Assembly (NCBI RefSeq): GCF_900129385.1
Contig: NZ_FQVO01000008.1
Span: 62,001 to 126,000 of the forward strand
DNA length: 64,000 nucleotides
From: Chryseobacterium takakiae
Lineage (GTDB): Bacteria; Bacteroidota; Bacteroidia; Flavobacteriales; Weeksellaceae
Direction of reading: 5' to 3'
Shown here: piece by piece, positions 8,149 through 16,270 of the stretch
How positions within the stretch are numbered: the stretch's first letter is position 1
How the letters are laid out: every line of letters begins with the position of its first letter
The notes under the pieces: generated by a model
What the model saw: the letters and a program-made list of their open reading frames with translations, nothing else
Database searches by the model: none
What the model was told of the DNA's origin: nothing
Translations under genes and position numbers: made by a program

Positions 8149-8657
8149 TGAACATTGAAATAATAAAAGGCGACATCACCAAAATTGAAGCAGATGCCAT
8201 CGTTAATGCTGCCAATTCTTCCTTATTGGGCGGAGGCGGCGTAGACGGAGCCATTCATCGGGCAGGAGGAAAACAGATTCTTGATGCGTGTATAGAAATC
8301 CGAAACCGACAAGGCAAATGCAAAACAGGAGAAGCCGTGGTCACAACAGCCGGAAATCTTCCTGCAAAATATGTGATCCACACCGTTGGCCCGGTTTGGA
8401 ATGGCGATGAGGAAAAATGCTCAAAATTACTGGCAAATTGCTATCAGAATTCACTAAAATTAGCAGAAAATCTTGGCCTTAAAATCATTGCTTTTCCCAA
8501 CATCAGTACAGGAGTATACCGATTTCCGAAGGAACTGGCTGGCAAAATTGCAGTTGAAGAGGTAAAAAATTTCAAATCAGAAATTCTGGAAAAAGTAATT
8601 TTCGTTTGTTTTGATGAAGAAAATGAAGAGATTTATAGAAGATTATTAGATGAATAA
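8148..8657 (+). CDS. Macro-domain protein (O-acetyl-ADP-ribose deacetylase-like)
   Basis: This 169-residue single macro domain binds ADP-ribose and, in the MacroD/YmdB class, hydrolyses O-acetyl-ADP-ribose or ADP-ribose esters on acidic residues. The signature [20 protein letters not shown] lies at about residues 15-34, with the NAAN asparagine and the glycine-rich loop both intact. [12 protein letters not shown] (about 117-128) is the second ligand loop. The length is typical of stand-alone enzymes. It starts within the stop of the NADAR gene (TAATG), which implies translational coupling. O-acetyl-ADP-ribose is the product of the sirtuin encoded next, so the pair makes chemical sense. Confidence 0.93.
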   Translation: MNIEIIKGDITKIEADAIVNAANSSLLGGGGVDGAIHRAGGKQILDACIEIRNRQGKCKTGEAVVTTAGNLPAKYVIHTVGPVWNGDEEKCSKLLANCYQNSLKLAENLGLKIIAFPNISTGVYRFPKELAGKIAVEEVKNFKSEILEKVIFVCFDEENEEIYRRLLDE

Positions 8658-8665
8658 ATTAATGC

Positions 8666-8744
8666 TCATTTGCTGAGTGATAAGCCTTTGCGAACGAAAA
8701 TATGCAAGGTAATTTTAAAATAGAATTTTCGTGAGCTTTGCGTT
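8666..8744 (+). repeat. Intergenic repeat, copy C
   Basis: The core at 8666-8695 reads TCATTTGCTGAGTGATAAGC then CTTTGCGAAC, with TTTGCGTTAAAAA at about 8737-8749. It is the same element as copies A and B but alone, with no GxxExxY gene. It occupies the gap between the macro and sirtuin genes. Confidence 0.75.
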
Positions 8745-8761
8745 AAAAAAATAACGAACAA

Positions 8762-9448
8762 ATGAAAAAACTAACCATATTAACCGGCGCCGGAATCAGT
8801 GCCGAAAGCGGAATAAAAACCTTCAGAGACGGAGATGGTCTTTGGGAAAATCACAACATCACGGACGTGGCCAGCCCGGAAGGATGGAGAAAAGACAGAG
8901 CCTTAGTGCTGGAATTTTACAACCAGAGACGCCGACAGCTTCATGAAGTAGAACCTAATGAAGCACACCGGTTATTAGCAGAACTGGAACAATATTTCGA
9001 TGTTCAGATTATTACCCAGAATATTGATGATCTTCATGAAAGAGCAGGATCTACAAATATTTTACATTTACACGGCGAATTATTCAAATCCTGCCCATCC
9101 AACAATAAAAATCTGATATACGATCAGAAAGGCGACATCCATATCGGTGATAAAGCGGAAGACGGGGCACAATTACGGCCGTTCATCGTTTGGTTCGGGG
9201 AAGATGTTCCTTTGATGAAGGAAGCCACAAAAATGGCAAGAGAAGCCGATATTTTCTTGGTGATCGGAACTTCATTACAGGTATATCCGGCGGCTGGGCT
9301 GCTTCATGATATTAAAGACGACTGCCTTTTAATTGTCATTAATCCGAATGAAACCGGTTTCGGGTACGGACAAAGAGCGGTTGTAATGAAAGAGACTGCA
9401 ACACAGGGCATGAAACTGCTCTTTGATAAACTGGTTAATCTTGCCTGA
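8762..9448 (+). CDS. cobB: SIR2-family NAD-dependent protein deacylase (CobB-like)
   Basis: This 228-residue sirtuin removes acyl groups from lysine, consuming NAD+ and giving nicotinamide and O-acyl-ADP-ribose. The NAD-binding motif GAGISAESGIKTFRD lies at about residues 9-23, TQNIDDLHERAG near 100-111, the catalytic HGE near 117-119, and VWFGE and GTSLQVYPAAG follow. FYNQRR (about 53-58) carries the Tyr-x-x-Arg pair seen in class III enzymes that accept malonyl or succinyl lysine. The usual four zinc cysteines are missing; only one Cys lies in that region, as in other zinc-less bacterial CobB proteins. Its stop overlaps the start of an ADP-ribosylglycohydrolase remnant (TGATG). Confidence 0.93.
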   Translation: MKKLTILTGAGISAESGIKTFRDGDGLWENHNITDVASPEGWRKDRALVLEFYNQRRRQLHEVEPNEAHRLLAELEQYFDVQIITQNIDDLHERAGSTNILHLHGELFKSCPSNNKNLIYDQKGDIHIGDKAEDGAQLRPFIVWFGEDVPLMKEATKMAREADIFLVIGTSLQVYPAAGLLHDIKDDCLLIVINPNETGFGYGQRAVVMKETATQGMKLLFDKLVNLA

Positions 9449-9537
9449 TGGAAAATCTTATAAAAGCAGGAATTTTTGGAGTTTGTGTGGGTGATGCTTT
9501 AGGTGTTTCCGTAGAATTTAAAACCAGAGAAACTTAA
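9448..9537 (+). pseudogene. N-terminal remnant of an ADP-ribosylglycohydrolase (DraG-like)
   Basis: A 29-residue frame starts in the stop of the sirtuin gene (TGATG). It reads AGIFGVCVGDALGVSVEFK in its core, which is the N-terminal signature of ADP-ribosylglycohydrolases (a small helix followed by GDALG-x-x-x-E). These enzymes release ADP-ribose from modified arginine and related substrates. The frame stops after RET, and the remaining roughly 230 residues are absent. The bases 9538-9588 code for a protein-like string in another frame (NEDIESLLKNQILNDTNG) that ends before the next gene. A deletion has probably joined the two pieces. The start overlap shows the full gene was once part of this operon. 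Confidence 0.8.
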
Positions 9538-9588
9538 AAAATGAAGATATTGAAAGTCTTTTGAAAAATCAAATATTAAACGATACCA

Positions 9589-10131
9589 ATGGAAACAACA
9601 AAAAAATTTGATGTTAATGAAGTTAGTAATGATATTAAAAAATGTCTTAATCAGTTAGCTTCGATTGATTACATAGATAATATAGGAAATAGAAAATGGA
9701 CAGCTTATATTTTAACGCATCTTAAAAAATTGGGCCATGAATATGGTTTTGAAGTGTGTCCTGATGATGATAATCAGAATTCAGGATGGTTATATGATTT
9801 AAACTGGTATAAGAATGAAGATGGATTTTTAACTGAGATTCCTTTTATCATGGAATCTGAATGGAGTTATAATCATGATCATATTAAATATGATTTTGAA
9901 AAGCTACTGCAAGCTGACGCGGAACTAAAACTGATGGTATGCTGTTGTAAAAGAGAAGGTGATCTTGAATATTTTAATGAATATTTTCCAAAAGCTATTC
10001 AAAAGTATAAAAAACAGTCTGCTTCAACATATATATTTGCTATTCTTAAAGATTGGGAGCCTTTTGAATTTATATTTTATAAATACAATTCTGCACGCAA
10101 AAAACTGATAGAAGATGAAAAATCAATATAA
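9589..10131 (+). CDS. Hypothetical protein with a possible PD-(D/E)XK nuclease-like core
   Basis: I do not recognise this 180-residue protein as a named family. It is acidic, has no signal peptide and no membrane segment. The middle shows a pattern like restriction-endonuclease folds: LYDLNWY (Asp near residue 66), then IPFIMESEWS (ESE near 82-84), then YDFEKLLQADAELKLMVCCC (Lys near 102 and a hydrophobic strand). This resembles the D...ExE...K layout of PD-(D/E)XK proteins, but the assignment is inference. It lies between the ADP-ribosylglycohydrolase remnant and kptA, overlapping kptA by 17 bases, so it belongs to the same operon. Confidence 0.75.
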   Translation: METTKKFDVNEVSNDIKKCLNQLASIDYIDNIGNRKWTAYILTHLKKLGHEYGFEVCPDDDNQNSGWLYDLNWYKNEDGFLTEIPFIMESEWSYNHDHIKYDFEKLLQADAELKLMVCCCKREGDLEYFNEYFPKAIQKYKKQSASTYIFAILKDWEPFEFIFYKYNSARKKLIEDEKSI

Positions 10132-10657
10132 ACAAATAAGCAAATTCCTAAGCCTGGTTCTGAGACATAAACCCGAAGTCATTGGGCTGAATTTAGATGA
10201 AAACGGCTGGGCAGACGTGAAAGAACTACAGGAAAAATGCGCAAAACAGAATCAGGATTTCACGCTGGAAGAATTGGATGAAATAGTTGAAACCAACGAC
10301 AAGAAACGCTTTATTTATAATGAAGACAAAACAAAAATAAGAGCCAACCAAGGACATTCGATTGATATTGACCTGACTCTGAAACCTCAGCAGCCTCCCG
10401 AATTTCTGTACCACGGAACCGCTGAAAATAATGTTAAATCTATTTTAGAAAAAGGGATTGAGAAAAGAAGTCGTCAGCACGTGCATTTAAGCAGTGATAA
10501 GGATACCGCTGCCAAAGTCGGAATGCGACATGGAAAACCTGTTCTTCTCACGATCATGACAGGAAAAATGTACGAAAACGGTATTACATTTTATCTTTCC
10601 GAAAATAAGGTCTGGCTGACGGACTTTATAGATCCTGAATATATCATGATTCAATAA
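10115..10657 (+). CDS. kptA: RNA 2'-phosphotransferase (KptA/Tpt1)
   Basis: KptA moves an internal RNA 2'-phosphate onto NAD+, giving nicotinamide and ADP-ribose 1'',2''-cyclic phosphate. The 180-residue length is typical. The N-terminal winged helix carries KFLSLVLRHKPEVIGL (Arg-His near 17-18). The C-terminal ADP-ribosyltransferase-like lobe has IRANQGHS, LYHGTAENN, RSRQHVHLSSD and MRHGKPVLL, which supply the conserved Arg-His-Arg-Arg set. Bacteria lack the eukaryotic tRNA-splicing pathway that needs this enzyme, so its bacterial role is open; the ADP-ribose context here supports a role in ADP-ribose or RNA-end processing. It ends at a bidirectional hairpin. Confidence 0.95.
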   Translation: MKNQYKQISKFLSLVLRHKPEVIGLNLDENGWADVKELQEKCAKQNQDFTLEELDEIVETNDKKRFIYNEDKTKIRANQGHSIDIDLTLKPQQPPEFLYHGTAENNVKSILEKGIEKRSRQHVHLSSDKDTAAKVGMRHGKPVLLTIMTGKMYENGITFYLSENKVWLTDFIDPEYIMIQ

Positions 10658-10658
10658 A

Positions 10659-10686
10659 AAAAGACTGTCTTTTCAGGCAGTCTTTT
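10659..10686. terminator. Bidirectional terminator between kptA and the cupin gene
   Basis: AAAAGACTG (10659-10667) pairs with CAGTCTTTT (10678-10686) around a 10-base loop. A-rich and T-rich flanks serve both convergent genes. Confidence 0.85.
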
Positions 10687-10695
10687 CAATATTTC

Positions 10696-11577
10696 TTATT
10701 TTGGTAATCCTCTTTTCCAGGCGATTTCCGCTCTTTTAACGGCTTTTTTCTCCTTCCAGTCCATGTATTTCTTTTTGAAATTTTTCTTCATGACATCATC
10801 AAATTTTCTCTGTACGGTAAGATTCCACAAAGAATGAGCTTTCACGGCCCAGGATTTATCCCAGGCTCTCAGGGAAATAGAGAAGCTTCCGTCCAGATAC
10901 TTCATCCAGTGCCACCATCCGGTTGGCATAAACAAGGTATCGCCATGCTCAAGGAAACATTCAATGCCTTCTACACCATCCAAGGCAGGGAACTTTGTAA
11001 AATCAGGATTTTCGATATCATAATCTTCCAGCGCATACGTTGCATAAGGAATTTTATAGAGCCTTTCTTTCCATTTATAATCAAAAAGAAGAATATGTTT
11101 TCTTCCGTTGAAATGGGTATGGAAAATATGCGCCATATCAATATCATAATGAAGGAATGTCACAGATCCTTTTCCACCGAAAAACATGGAAGGATATTTA
11201 TCAAGAAAACCTCCCATAAGATCTTTAGGGGAAATATAATCTGCAAGTAATTTTTTAGCGTGCTTGATAGGATCAAAAAAGAAAATTCTGAGATCTGTAG
11301 GTTCTCTTTGGATAAGATCCACATAATCTGTAAACTTCATTTTTGCGGCAGATGCATTAATGGGAGCGGCGGGATCAGCCTTGCTGCTGTCATATAACGG
11401 AACCTCTACATCTCCTACTACTTCCTTCATGTAATCCATGGTCCATTTTTGATAAGCAGGCCACTTTCTCGCCATATTCTTAATCACCACAGGTTTTCTG
11501 GGCTTAAGATATTTTTCAATGAACTCTTCTTTTGTAATGTCATCTACAATATCAATAGGCTTTAAATTGATTCCCAT
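10696..11577 (-). CDS. Cupin-like (JmjC/Cupin_8) domain protein, predicted Fe(II)/2-oxoglutarate oxygenase
   Basis: This 293-residue protein matches the Cupin_8/JmjC-like group. Early motifs are EFIEKYLKPRKPVVIKNMA and the jelly-roll core. The iron site is visible as HYDIDMAHIFHTHF near residues 142-155 (HxD) and the distal His in MPTGWWHWMKYL near 217-228. GRKHILLF between them carries a Lys/Arg that could bind 2-oxoglutarate. Members hydroxylate proteins or small molecules, but this substrate is unknown. The C-terminus is basic and helical. It is transcribed toward kptA and shares its terminator. Confidence 0.82.
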   Translation of the reverse strand: MGINLKPIDIVDDITKEEFIEKYLKPRKPVVIKNMARKWPAYQKWTMDYMKEVVGDVEVPLYDSSKADPAAPINASAAKMKFTDYVDLIQREPTDLRIFFFDPIKHAKKLLADYISPKDLMGGFLDKYPSMFFGGKGSVTFLHYDIDMAHIFHTHFNGRKHILLFDYKWKERLYKIPYATYALEDYDIENPDFTKFPALDGVEGIECFLEHGDTLFMPTGWWHWMKYLDGSFSISLRAWDKSWAVKAHSLWNLTVQRKFDDVMKKNFKKKYMDWKEKKAVKRAEIAWKRGLPK

Positions 11578-11597
11578 TTGTTTAAAATTTAATGTTA

Positions 11598-11605
11598 CAA
11601 AATTA
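11598..11605 (-). promoter_or_regulatory. -7 box (TAATTTTG) for the cupin gene
   Basis: The minus strand reads TAATTTTG 21 bases before the ATG. No TTG was found at the right distance. Confidence 0.5.
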
Positions 11606-11704
11606 TTAAATAAAAATATATGTTAACAGATTTAAGCTTTTTTTAATCTATGATTCAAATCATTTTTACCTATTTATTCTAAATAAAATCTTTTACATAA
11701 TGAA

Positions 11705-11729
11705 ATACCCTGTAAAGTTTACAGGGTAT
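11705..11729. repeat. Perfect 12-bp palindrome with one central base
   Basis: ATACCCTGTAAA (11705-11716) and TTTACAGGGTAT (11718-11729) are exact complements around one G. It could be an operator for a dimeric regulator or a hairpin. On the minus strand it is followed by TTTCATTATG, a poor U-tract. No gene start lies directly beside it except a 26-codon frame at 11742. Confidence 0.6.
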
Positions 11730-12029
11730 CAAAACACAATAATGAACAAAAAAGATCCATCTAGTGCTAATATAAAAACTGTATCCGATAAAGCTAATTC
11801 ACAAAAAGTTAATAAAATATGATTAAAATATATATTTTAAAAATAATTTCCTAAAACATCAAATTGCTGATAAAACCATGAAACGAGAATGTTATTCTGA
11901 CTTAAATTTTTTCTTTTTAAAAAAAATTTGAAGAGACTATTTAATTTCCAATCTGATACAGCAAATGAGTACTGTGCAAAAAATTCTTACCGAAGCACAA
12001 TTTATTTCTTATTCAATGGAAATTATCAC
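11730..12029. other. Intergenic stretch with two weak short frames
   Basis: A 26-codon frame runs from 11742 to 11822 (MNKKDPSSANIKTV...) directly behind the palindrome at 11705-11729. A 45-codon hydrophobic frame runs from 11965 to 12102 but overlaps the promoter of the next gene. Neither matches a family I know, so neither is called a gene. Confidence 0.4.
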
Positions 12030-12037
12030 TATTTTTG
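12030..12037 (+). promoter_or_regulatory. -7 box (TATTTTTG) for the outer-membrane protein gene
   Basis: TATTTTTG lies about 95 bases before the ATG at 12132. No clear TTG partner is visible, so the leader would be long. Confidence 0.45.
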
Positions 12038-12131
12038 TAGTGATAAGTATTTTTAACTTTTCTTATTTATATCAATCTTTATTGTGTAACAAAAAGCTTT
12101 AACGACTAACTAATAACATAAATAGTAAATT

Positions 12132-14810
12132 ATGAAATTGAAAATTACTTTATTCGTCATGATTTTTTTCTCCGTTCTTTCTTTCGCACAGAAAACGGTT
12201 TCGGGAAAAATTACGGATGAAGACGGCCAGGCAATTCCCAGCGCCAGCGTTACCATAGAAGAACCAGGCAAAGATGCCATCCTTGCTTACGCTATTACGA
12301 ATTCCAAGGGAGAGTACAAAGTAACTTTCACCTCTTCAGAGTCTAACGTGGATCTGAAGGTAAAGGCATTCAACCAAAGACCGATAACAAAGCAGATCAG
12401 CAACAGCGATCAGACCGCAAACTTCAAATTGCAGGGCGAAGCTACTGAAATCAAGGAAGTACAGCTGAAAACAAAAATGATTACGGCAAGAGGTGATACC
12501 ATCGCTTATGACCTCAAAGCCTTTGACAGTAAAAGCGACAGAACCCTTGCTGATGTAATGAAAAAAATTCCGGGTATTGAAGTGAATACTGACGGAACCA
12601 TTCTTTATCAGGGTAATGCCATCAACAAATTCTACGTTAACGGAAAAGACCTTATGGAAGGCGGCTACGGCACCATCAACAACTCGCTTCCAAAGGATGC
12701 CGTACAAAAAGTTGAAGTTCTTGAAAATCACCAGCCGGTAAAAATTCTTCAGGACAAAGTGCCTTCTGACCAGGCAGCGATCAACATCAAACTTAAAAAT
12801 TCCGTTACCATGACGGGAAGAGGAGAAATAGGAACCGGCTTTGGAGATCCCTGGCTCTGGAACGTTAAGCTTACGCCCATGTTCTTCGGGCAGAAAAGCC
12901 AATGGGTAGTCAACTACAAGACCAACAATATGGGAGAGCAGGTGGAAAATGAAGGAAATATTCTTGCCTTCGGAAACAGGTTTGAGGGAAGAAGAATTAA
13001 TGCCTCCCAGAATGACTGGCTGAATGTGGAAAACGCAAGCATCCCTAATCTTCCGGTAAAAAGATACCTGATGAATAACGTGCATTATCTGTCGGCTAAC
13101 TATCTCACCAATATTGACAAGAAAAAAGAATGGGAGCTGAAAGCCAATGCCAACTACACCAATAATGCAGTGGAAAGAGAATCTACTTCCCAGACTACAT
13201 TCTTCAACGGAACTTCCAATAATCTGAATATTTTCAATAATTTTTATACAGATAAGGCGAAAGGAGAATTAATATTCACCAAAAATGCAAAAAAGGGATT
13301 CTTTAAAAACACCACAAGCTTTTCCCAGTTTTGGAATGCAGACAGAGGTATTGTAAACAGAAGAGACGGCACCAATAGTATTCAAAGAAATGGAGAGGAG
13401 GCTTTGGAAGCTCCAACCACTTCGTTCCAAAACTCGTTAAGTACGATTGTTCCGTGGAAAGAAAAGATGGTGAATGTGTTGTCTTTCATAAGCTATCAGA
13501 CAGACAGACAGGATCTGCGTGTTTCTCCTTCATCATACCTTGATATTCCTGGTTTTACGCCAGATCTTTCAAGCAGTTCAGTTGATCAGCGTTTAAGATT
13601 AAAAACATTTGAGGCAAACCATTCTGCCAATATTGGATTTTCTACAAAAGGCTGGACGTTCACGCCTGAAGTTGGATTTAATTTCGAATCAACGCATTTG
13701 GATTCTGATTTGTATAATATCACTTCCGATGCAGCGGCACCGCTTTCACAATATGGCAATGATCTTACCTACACCACTGCAACGCCTTATGGAAGCATAG
13801 GAGTAAATTATAAAAATGATGCCTGGATGTTGTATGCCAACTTCCCGGTGAATTCTAACAATATAAAAGCTGAGGATCCTCAAAGATCGGTATACCGTGA
13901 GCTCAATAAAGTAACCTTTGAACCGAGTATTTTTGCACAATACACTTTCGCATCATTCTGGAAAGCATCGGTAAACGCCAACATCAATAATAATTTTGGT
14001 GAAATCAATACAGCATATGCCGGTTTTCTTATGACTTCACCGGTAGGAATTAATGCAATGGATCCTAAGAACCCTATTCCCCAGAACAATAACAAATCTG
14101 CAGGAACAAGATTAGAGTACAGAAACCCGCTAAATAATATATTCTTTAATGTTAATTACCGATTTTCTGACGCCAAAAGGAACCTGATTTCCAATCCGAC
14201 TATTATTTCAGGGTATACTGTTATGAGTTATCTTGTAAGAGATAATCATGTTCTTACTAATGGCTACAGTGCTGAAATCGGGAAATATTTCCCTAAATTT
14301 AAAACAAATGCTTCGTTAAGCTACAGCAATAACACAACAAAATCCGATGCGATCCTGGACAGCAGGTCTTACACCAATACCAACACAGGCCAGTCCTATG
14401 GAGTGAAATTTAATAATACGTATTTCAGCTGGATGAGCATAGATTATAATGCCCGTATTACAAAAACCAAGCAAACAAGTGAGGGAGATGTTGTTACCAA
14501 CGCGACAACAACAGGATTCAACCATAATCTTGCATTATTCTTCTACCCTATCGAGAACCATACTGTAGGATTCAACTGGGATCAGACCGATACCGATACC
14601 CCGGATCAAAAGTACCGTAACGGTTTCTACGATGTTTCTTACCAGTTTACATGGGCTAAAAAGAAAATTGATTTTGAATTGAAATGGATGAACATCGCCA
14701 ATAAAAAAGTATTTGAAACTTTTGAAATTGATGCTACCAGAACAACCGCCACCAGAATTCTCTTAAGACCAAGCCAGGTAATGTTTACCGTAAAATTCAA
14801 CTTTAAATAA
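12132..14810 (+). CDS. Outer-membrane beta-barrel protein with carboxypeptidase-regulatory-like domain (TonB-receptor-like)
   Basis: This 892-residue protein begins with a signal peptide (residues 1-19, ending SFAQ). A carboxypeptidase-regulatory-like beta-sandwich follows (about 20-100, VSGKITDEDGQAIPSASVTI), then a plug-like stretch (about 115-205, with LADVMKKIPGIEV and INIKL) and a long barrel rich in aromatic strands to a C-terminal phenylalanine-type end (MFTVKFNFK). It fits the Bacteroidota outer-membrane barrel family next to TonB-dependent receptors, such as OMP_b-brl_3. No SusD partner is nearby, so a glycan-uptake role is not supported and the substrate is unknown. It may be controlled by the adjacent histidine kinase/response regulator, but only their neighbourhood suggests that. 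Confidence 0.85.
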   Translation: MKLKITLFVMIFFSVLSFAQKTVSGKITDEDGQAIPSASVTIEEPGKDAILAYAITNSKGEYKVTFTSSESNVDLKVKAFNQRPITKQISNSDQTANFKLQGEATEIKEVQLKTKMITARGDTIAYDLKAFDSKSDRTLADVMKKIPGIEVNTDGTILYQGNAINKFYVNGKDLMEGGYGTINNSLPKDAVQKVEVLENHQPVKILQDKVPSDQAAINIKLKNSVTMTGRGEIGTGFGDPWLWNVKLTPMFFGQKSQWVVNYKTNNMGEQVENEGNILAFGNRFEGRRINASQNDWLNVENASIPNLPVKRYLMNNVHYLSANYLTNIDKKKEWELKANANYTNNAVERESTSQTTFFNGTSNNLNIFNNFYTDKAKGELIFTKNAKKGFFKNTTSFSQFWNADRGIVNRRDGTNSIQRNGEEALEAPTTSFQNSLSTIVPWKEKMVNVLSFISYQTDRQDLRVSPSSYLDIPGFTPDLSSSSVDQRLRLKTFEANHSANIGFSTKGWTFTPEVGFNFESTHLDSDLYNITSDAAAPLSQYGNDLTYTTATPYGSIGVNYKNDAWMLYANFPVNSNNIKAEDPQRSVYRELNKVTFEPSIFAQYTFASFWKASVNANINNNFGEINTAYAGFLMTSPVGINAMDPKNPIPQNNNKSAGTRLEYRNPLNNIFFNVNYRFSDAKRNLISNPTIISGYTVMSYLVRDNHVLTNGYSAEIGKYFPKFKTNASLSYSNNTTKSDAILDSRSYTNTNTGQSYGVKFNNTYFSWMSIDYNARITKTKQTSEGDVVTNATTTGFNHNLALFFYPIENHTVGFNWDQTDTDTPDQKYRNGFYDVSYQFTWAKKKIDFELKWMNIANKKVFETFEIDATRTTATRILLRPSQVMFTVKFNFK

Positions 14811-14815
14811 CAGTA

Positions 14816-14846
14816 AAAACCAATCTCACTGAGGTTGGTTTTTTTA
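14816..14846 (+). terminator. Terminator after the outer-membrane protein gene
   Basis: AAAACCAA...TTGGTTTT stem with an inner CTC/GAG extension (14817-14841), followed by seven to eight T residues. It is convergent with the histidine kinase gene. Confidence 0.85.
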
Positions 14847-14860
14847 TGATTTATTTCCTG

Positions 14861-16267
14861 TCAGCTTTCGCTTTCCTGCAAAGTGCTGTAAAAGTTCGGG
14901 AAACGGAGCTGTACGGTTGTTCCCTGATTTTCGTAGGAGCTTACAATAAGTTCGCCATGATGCATTCTTATAATATTTCTGGCCAAAGGCAGGCCGATTC
15001 CATACCCTTCATAGTTCTTTGTATTGGAAGCTCTGAAAAAAGGATCATAGATTTTATTCATCTCTTCCTGCGGGATACCGATTCCGTTATCTTTAACGAT
15101 AATATAGACATCATTATCAGTAGCACCCAGAGATACTTTTACCTGCTGAAAATTTGAATATTTACATCCGTTCTGGATAATATTGGTAACGGCAAGATGA
15201 AGCAGCTGCTCGTTCCCCTGAACCTTTAACTTTTTAGGATTATCGGGCAGCATGCTGATATCGAGAAAAATATTGTTTCTAACATCAATTCTTCGTAAAG
15301 TTTCGATAACATCCCAGAGCAGCTGATCTATCCGTACTTTATCCATTTTCTGGATCTTGCCGTCGAAACCGGTTTGTGCGATCATTAAAAGCGCATTGAT
15401 CTTTTTATCAAGTTTTTCGGCTTCATCAAGGATAATTCCGAGTGTTTCTTTATATTCAGAATTGGTTCTTGAGATGGAAAGTGCCACATCTGCCTCTCCC
15501 ATGATCGATGTTAAAGGAGTTCTTAATTCATGTGAAACATTTCCGATGAGGTGGTTCTGGGTTTCAAAAGATGTTTCAATACGGTTCAGCATATCGTTGA
15601 ATGTTTCCACCAGTTCGTTCAGTTCTTTATTATCCGGCTGCGGCTCCAATCGAAGGTGAAGGTTTTCGGAACTGATTTCTTTTACTTTTCCGGTAATTTT
15701 CAGGATCGGTTTAAATAATGTTTTAGACAAATAAAAAGAAAAAATCATGCTGAAAAACAATGAAAGCACAATACAGGTGATCAATGTTCTCTTCAGAAAT
15801 CCGAGATAATATACCACATAATGATTTTTTGCTGAAGCAATTGCAATATAGCTTTTATCATCATGCCGAAAAGTCTGTCCGATATAATAAAATTCTTTGT
15901 CGTTGTAATTTGCCTCCCCTTTTCTGACGATATTTTTAAAAAAAGAAGACGGAATATGAATTTCCTGTGAAATTTTATTAAAATTAGAATCTGTGGGAAC
16001 CGCAAAAACATAATCTCTTTCCATGGGAAGCTCCTCATCATTCAAACCGTTCAGGATGTAGTTTTCGGGAAGATCCAGATTGTCTTTGCTTTTTTCTACC
16101 TGGATGATGGTGGTCGTACGGATTTTCAGGAGTTCGTAAAATCGCTGATGAGAAAAATTAACAATAGAAAAATACACCAACCCACTGAACAGCAAAATAA
16201 TAGCTGTAAAAACCAACATAAGGAGCACCATTGTTTTGGTCTGATTGGTAACGACTTTATTGAACAT
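14861..16267 (-). CDS. Sensor histidine kinase
   Basis: This 468-residue inner-membrane kinase has an N-terminal membrane segment (about residues 15-37), a periplasmic sensor region (about 38-155), a second membrane segment (about 160-182), a HAMP linker (about 183-235), the H-box NVSHELRTPLTSIMGE with the phosphorylated His near 248, the N-box NIIQNGCKYSN near 383, and the G-box motifs DNGIGIP and YGIGLPLARNI. This is the CpxA/QseC-like layout. Its start lies 3 bases behind the response regulator stop, so the two are co-transcribed. The signal is unknown. Confidence 0.93.
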   Translation of the reverse strand: MFNKVVTNQTKTMVLLMLVFTAIILLFSGLVYFSIVNFSHQRFYELLKIRTTTIIQVEKSKDNLDLPENYILNGLNDEELPMERDYVFAVPTDSNFNKISQEIHIPSSFFKNIVRKGEANYNDKEFYYIGQTFRHDDKSYIAIASAKNHYVVYYLGFLKRTLITCIVLSLFFSMIFSFYLSKTLFKPILKITGKVKEISSENLHLRLEPQPDNKELNELVETFNDMLNRIETSFETQNHLIGNVSHELRTPLTSIMGEADVALSISRTNSEYKETLGIILDEAEKLDKKINALLMIAQTGFDGKIQKMDKVRIDQLLWDVIETLRRIDVRNNIFLDISMLPDNPKKLKVQGNEQLLHLAVTNIIQNGCKYSNFQQVKVSLGATDNDVYIIVKDNGIGIPQEEMNKIYDPFFRASNTKNYEGYGIGLPLARNIIRMHHGELIVSSYENQGTTVQLRFPNFYSTLQESES

Positions 16268-16270
16268 CTG

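Noticed and set aside
10115..10657. KptA as part of a complete tRNA-splicing or RNA-ligase operon
   Set aside because: No RNA ligase, RtcB or polynucleotide kinase gene is present in the window.
11965..12102. 45-codon hydrophobic frame as a small membrane protein gene
   Set aside because: It contains the -7 box of the next gene, has no promoter of its own and matches no known family.
12132..14810. SusC-type glycan uptake receptor
   Set aside because: No SusD gene follows and the usual SusC plug motifs were not seen, so only the general barrel family is assigned.
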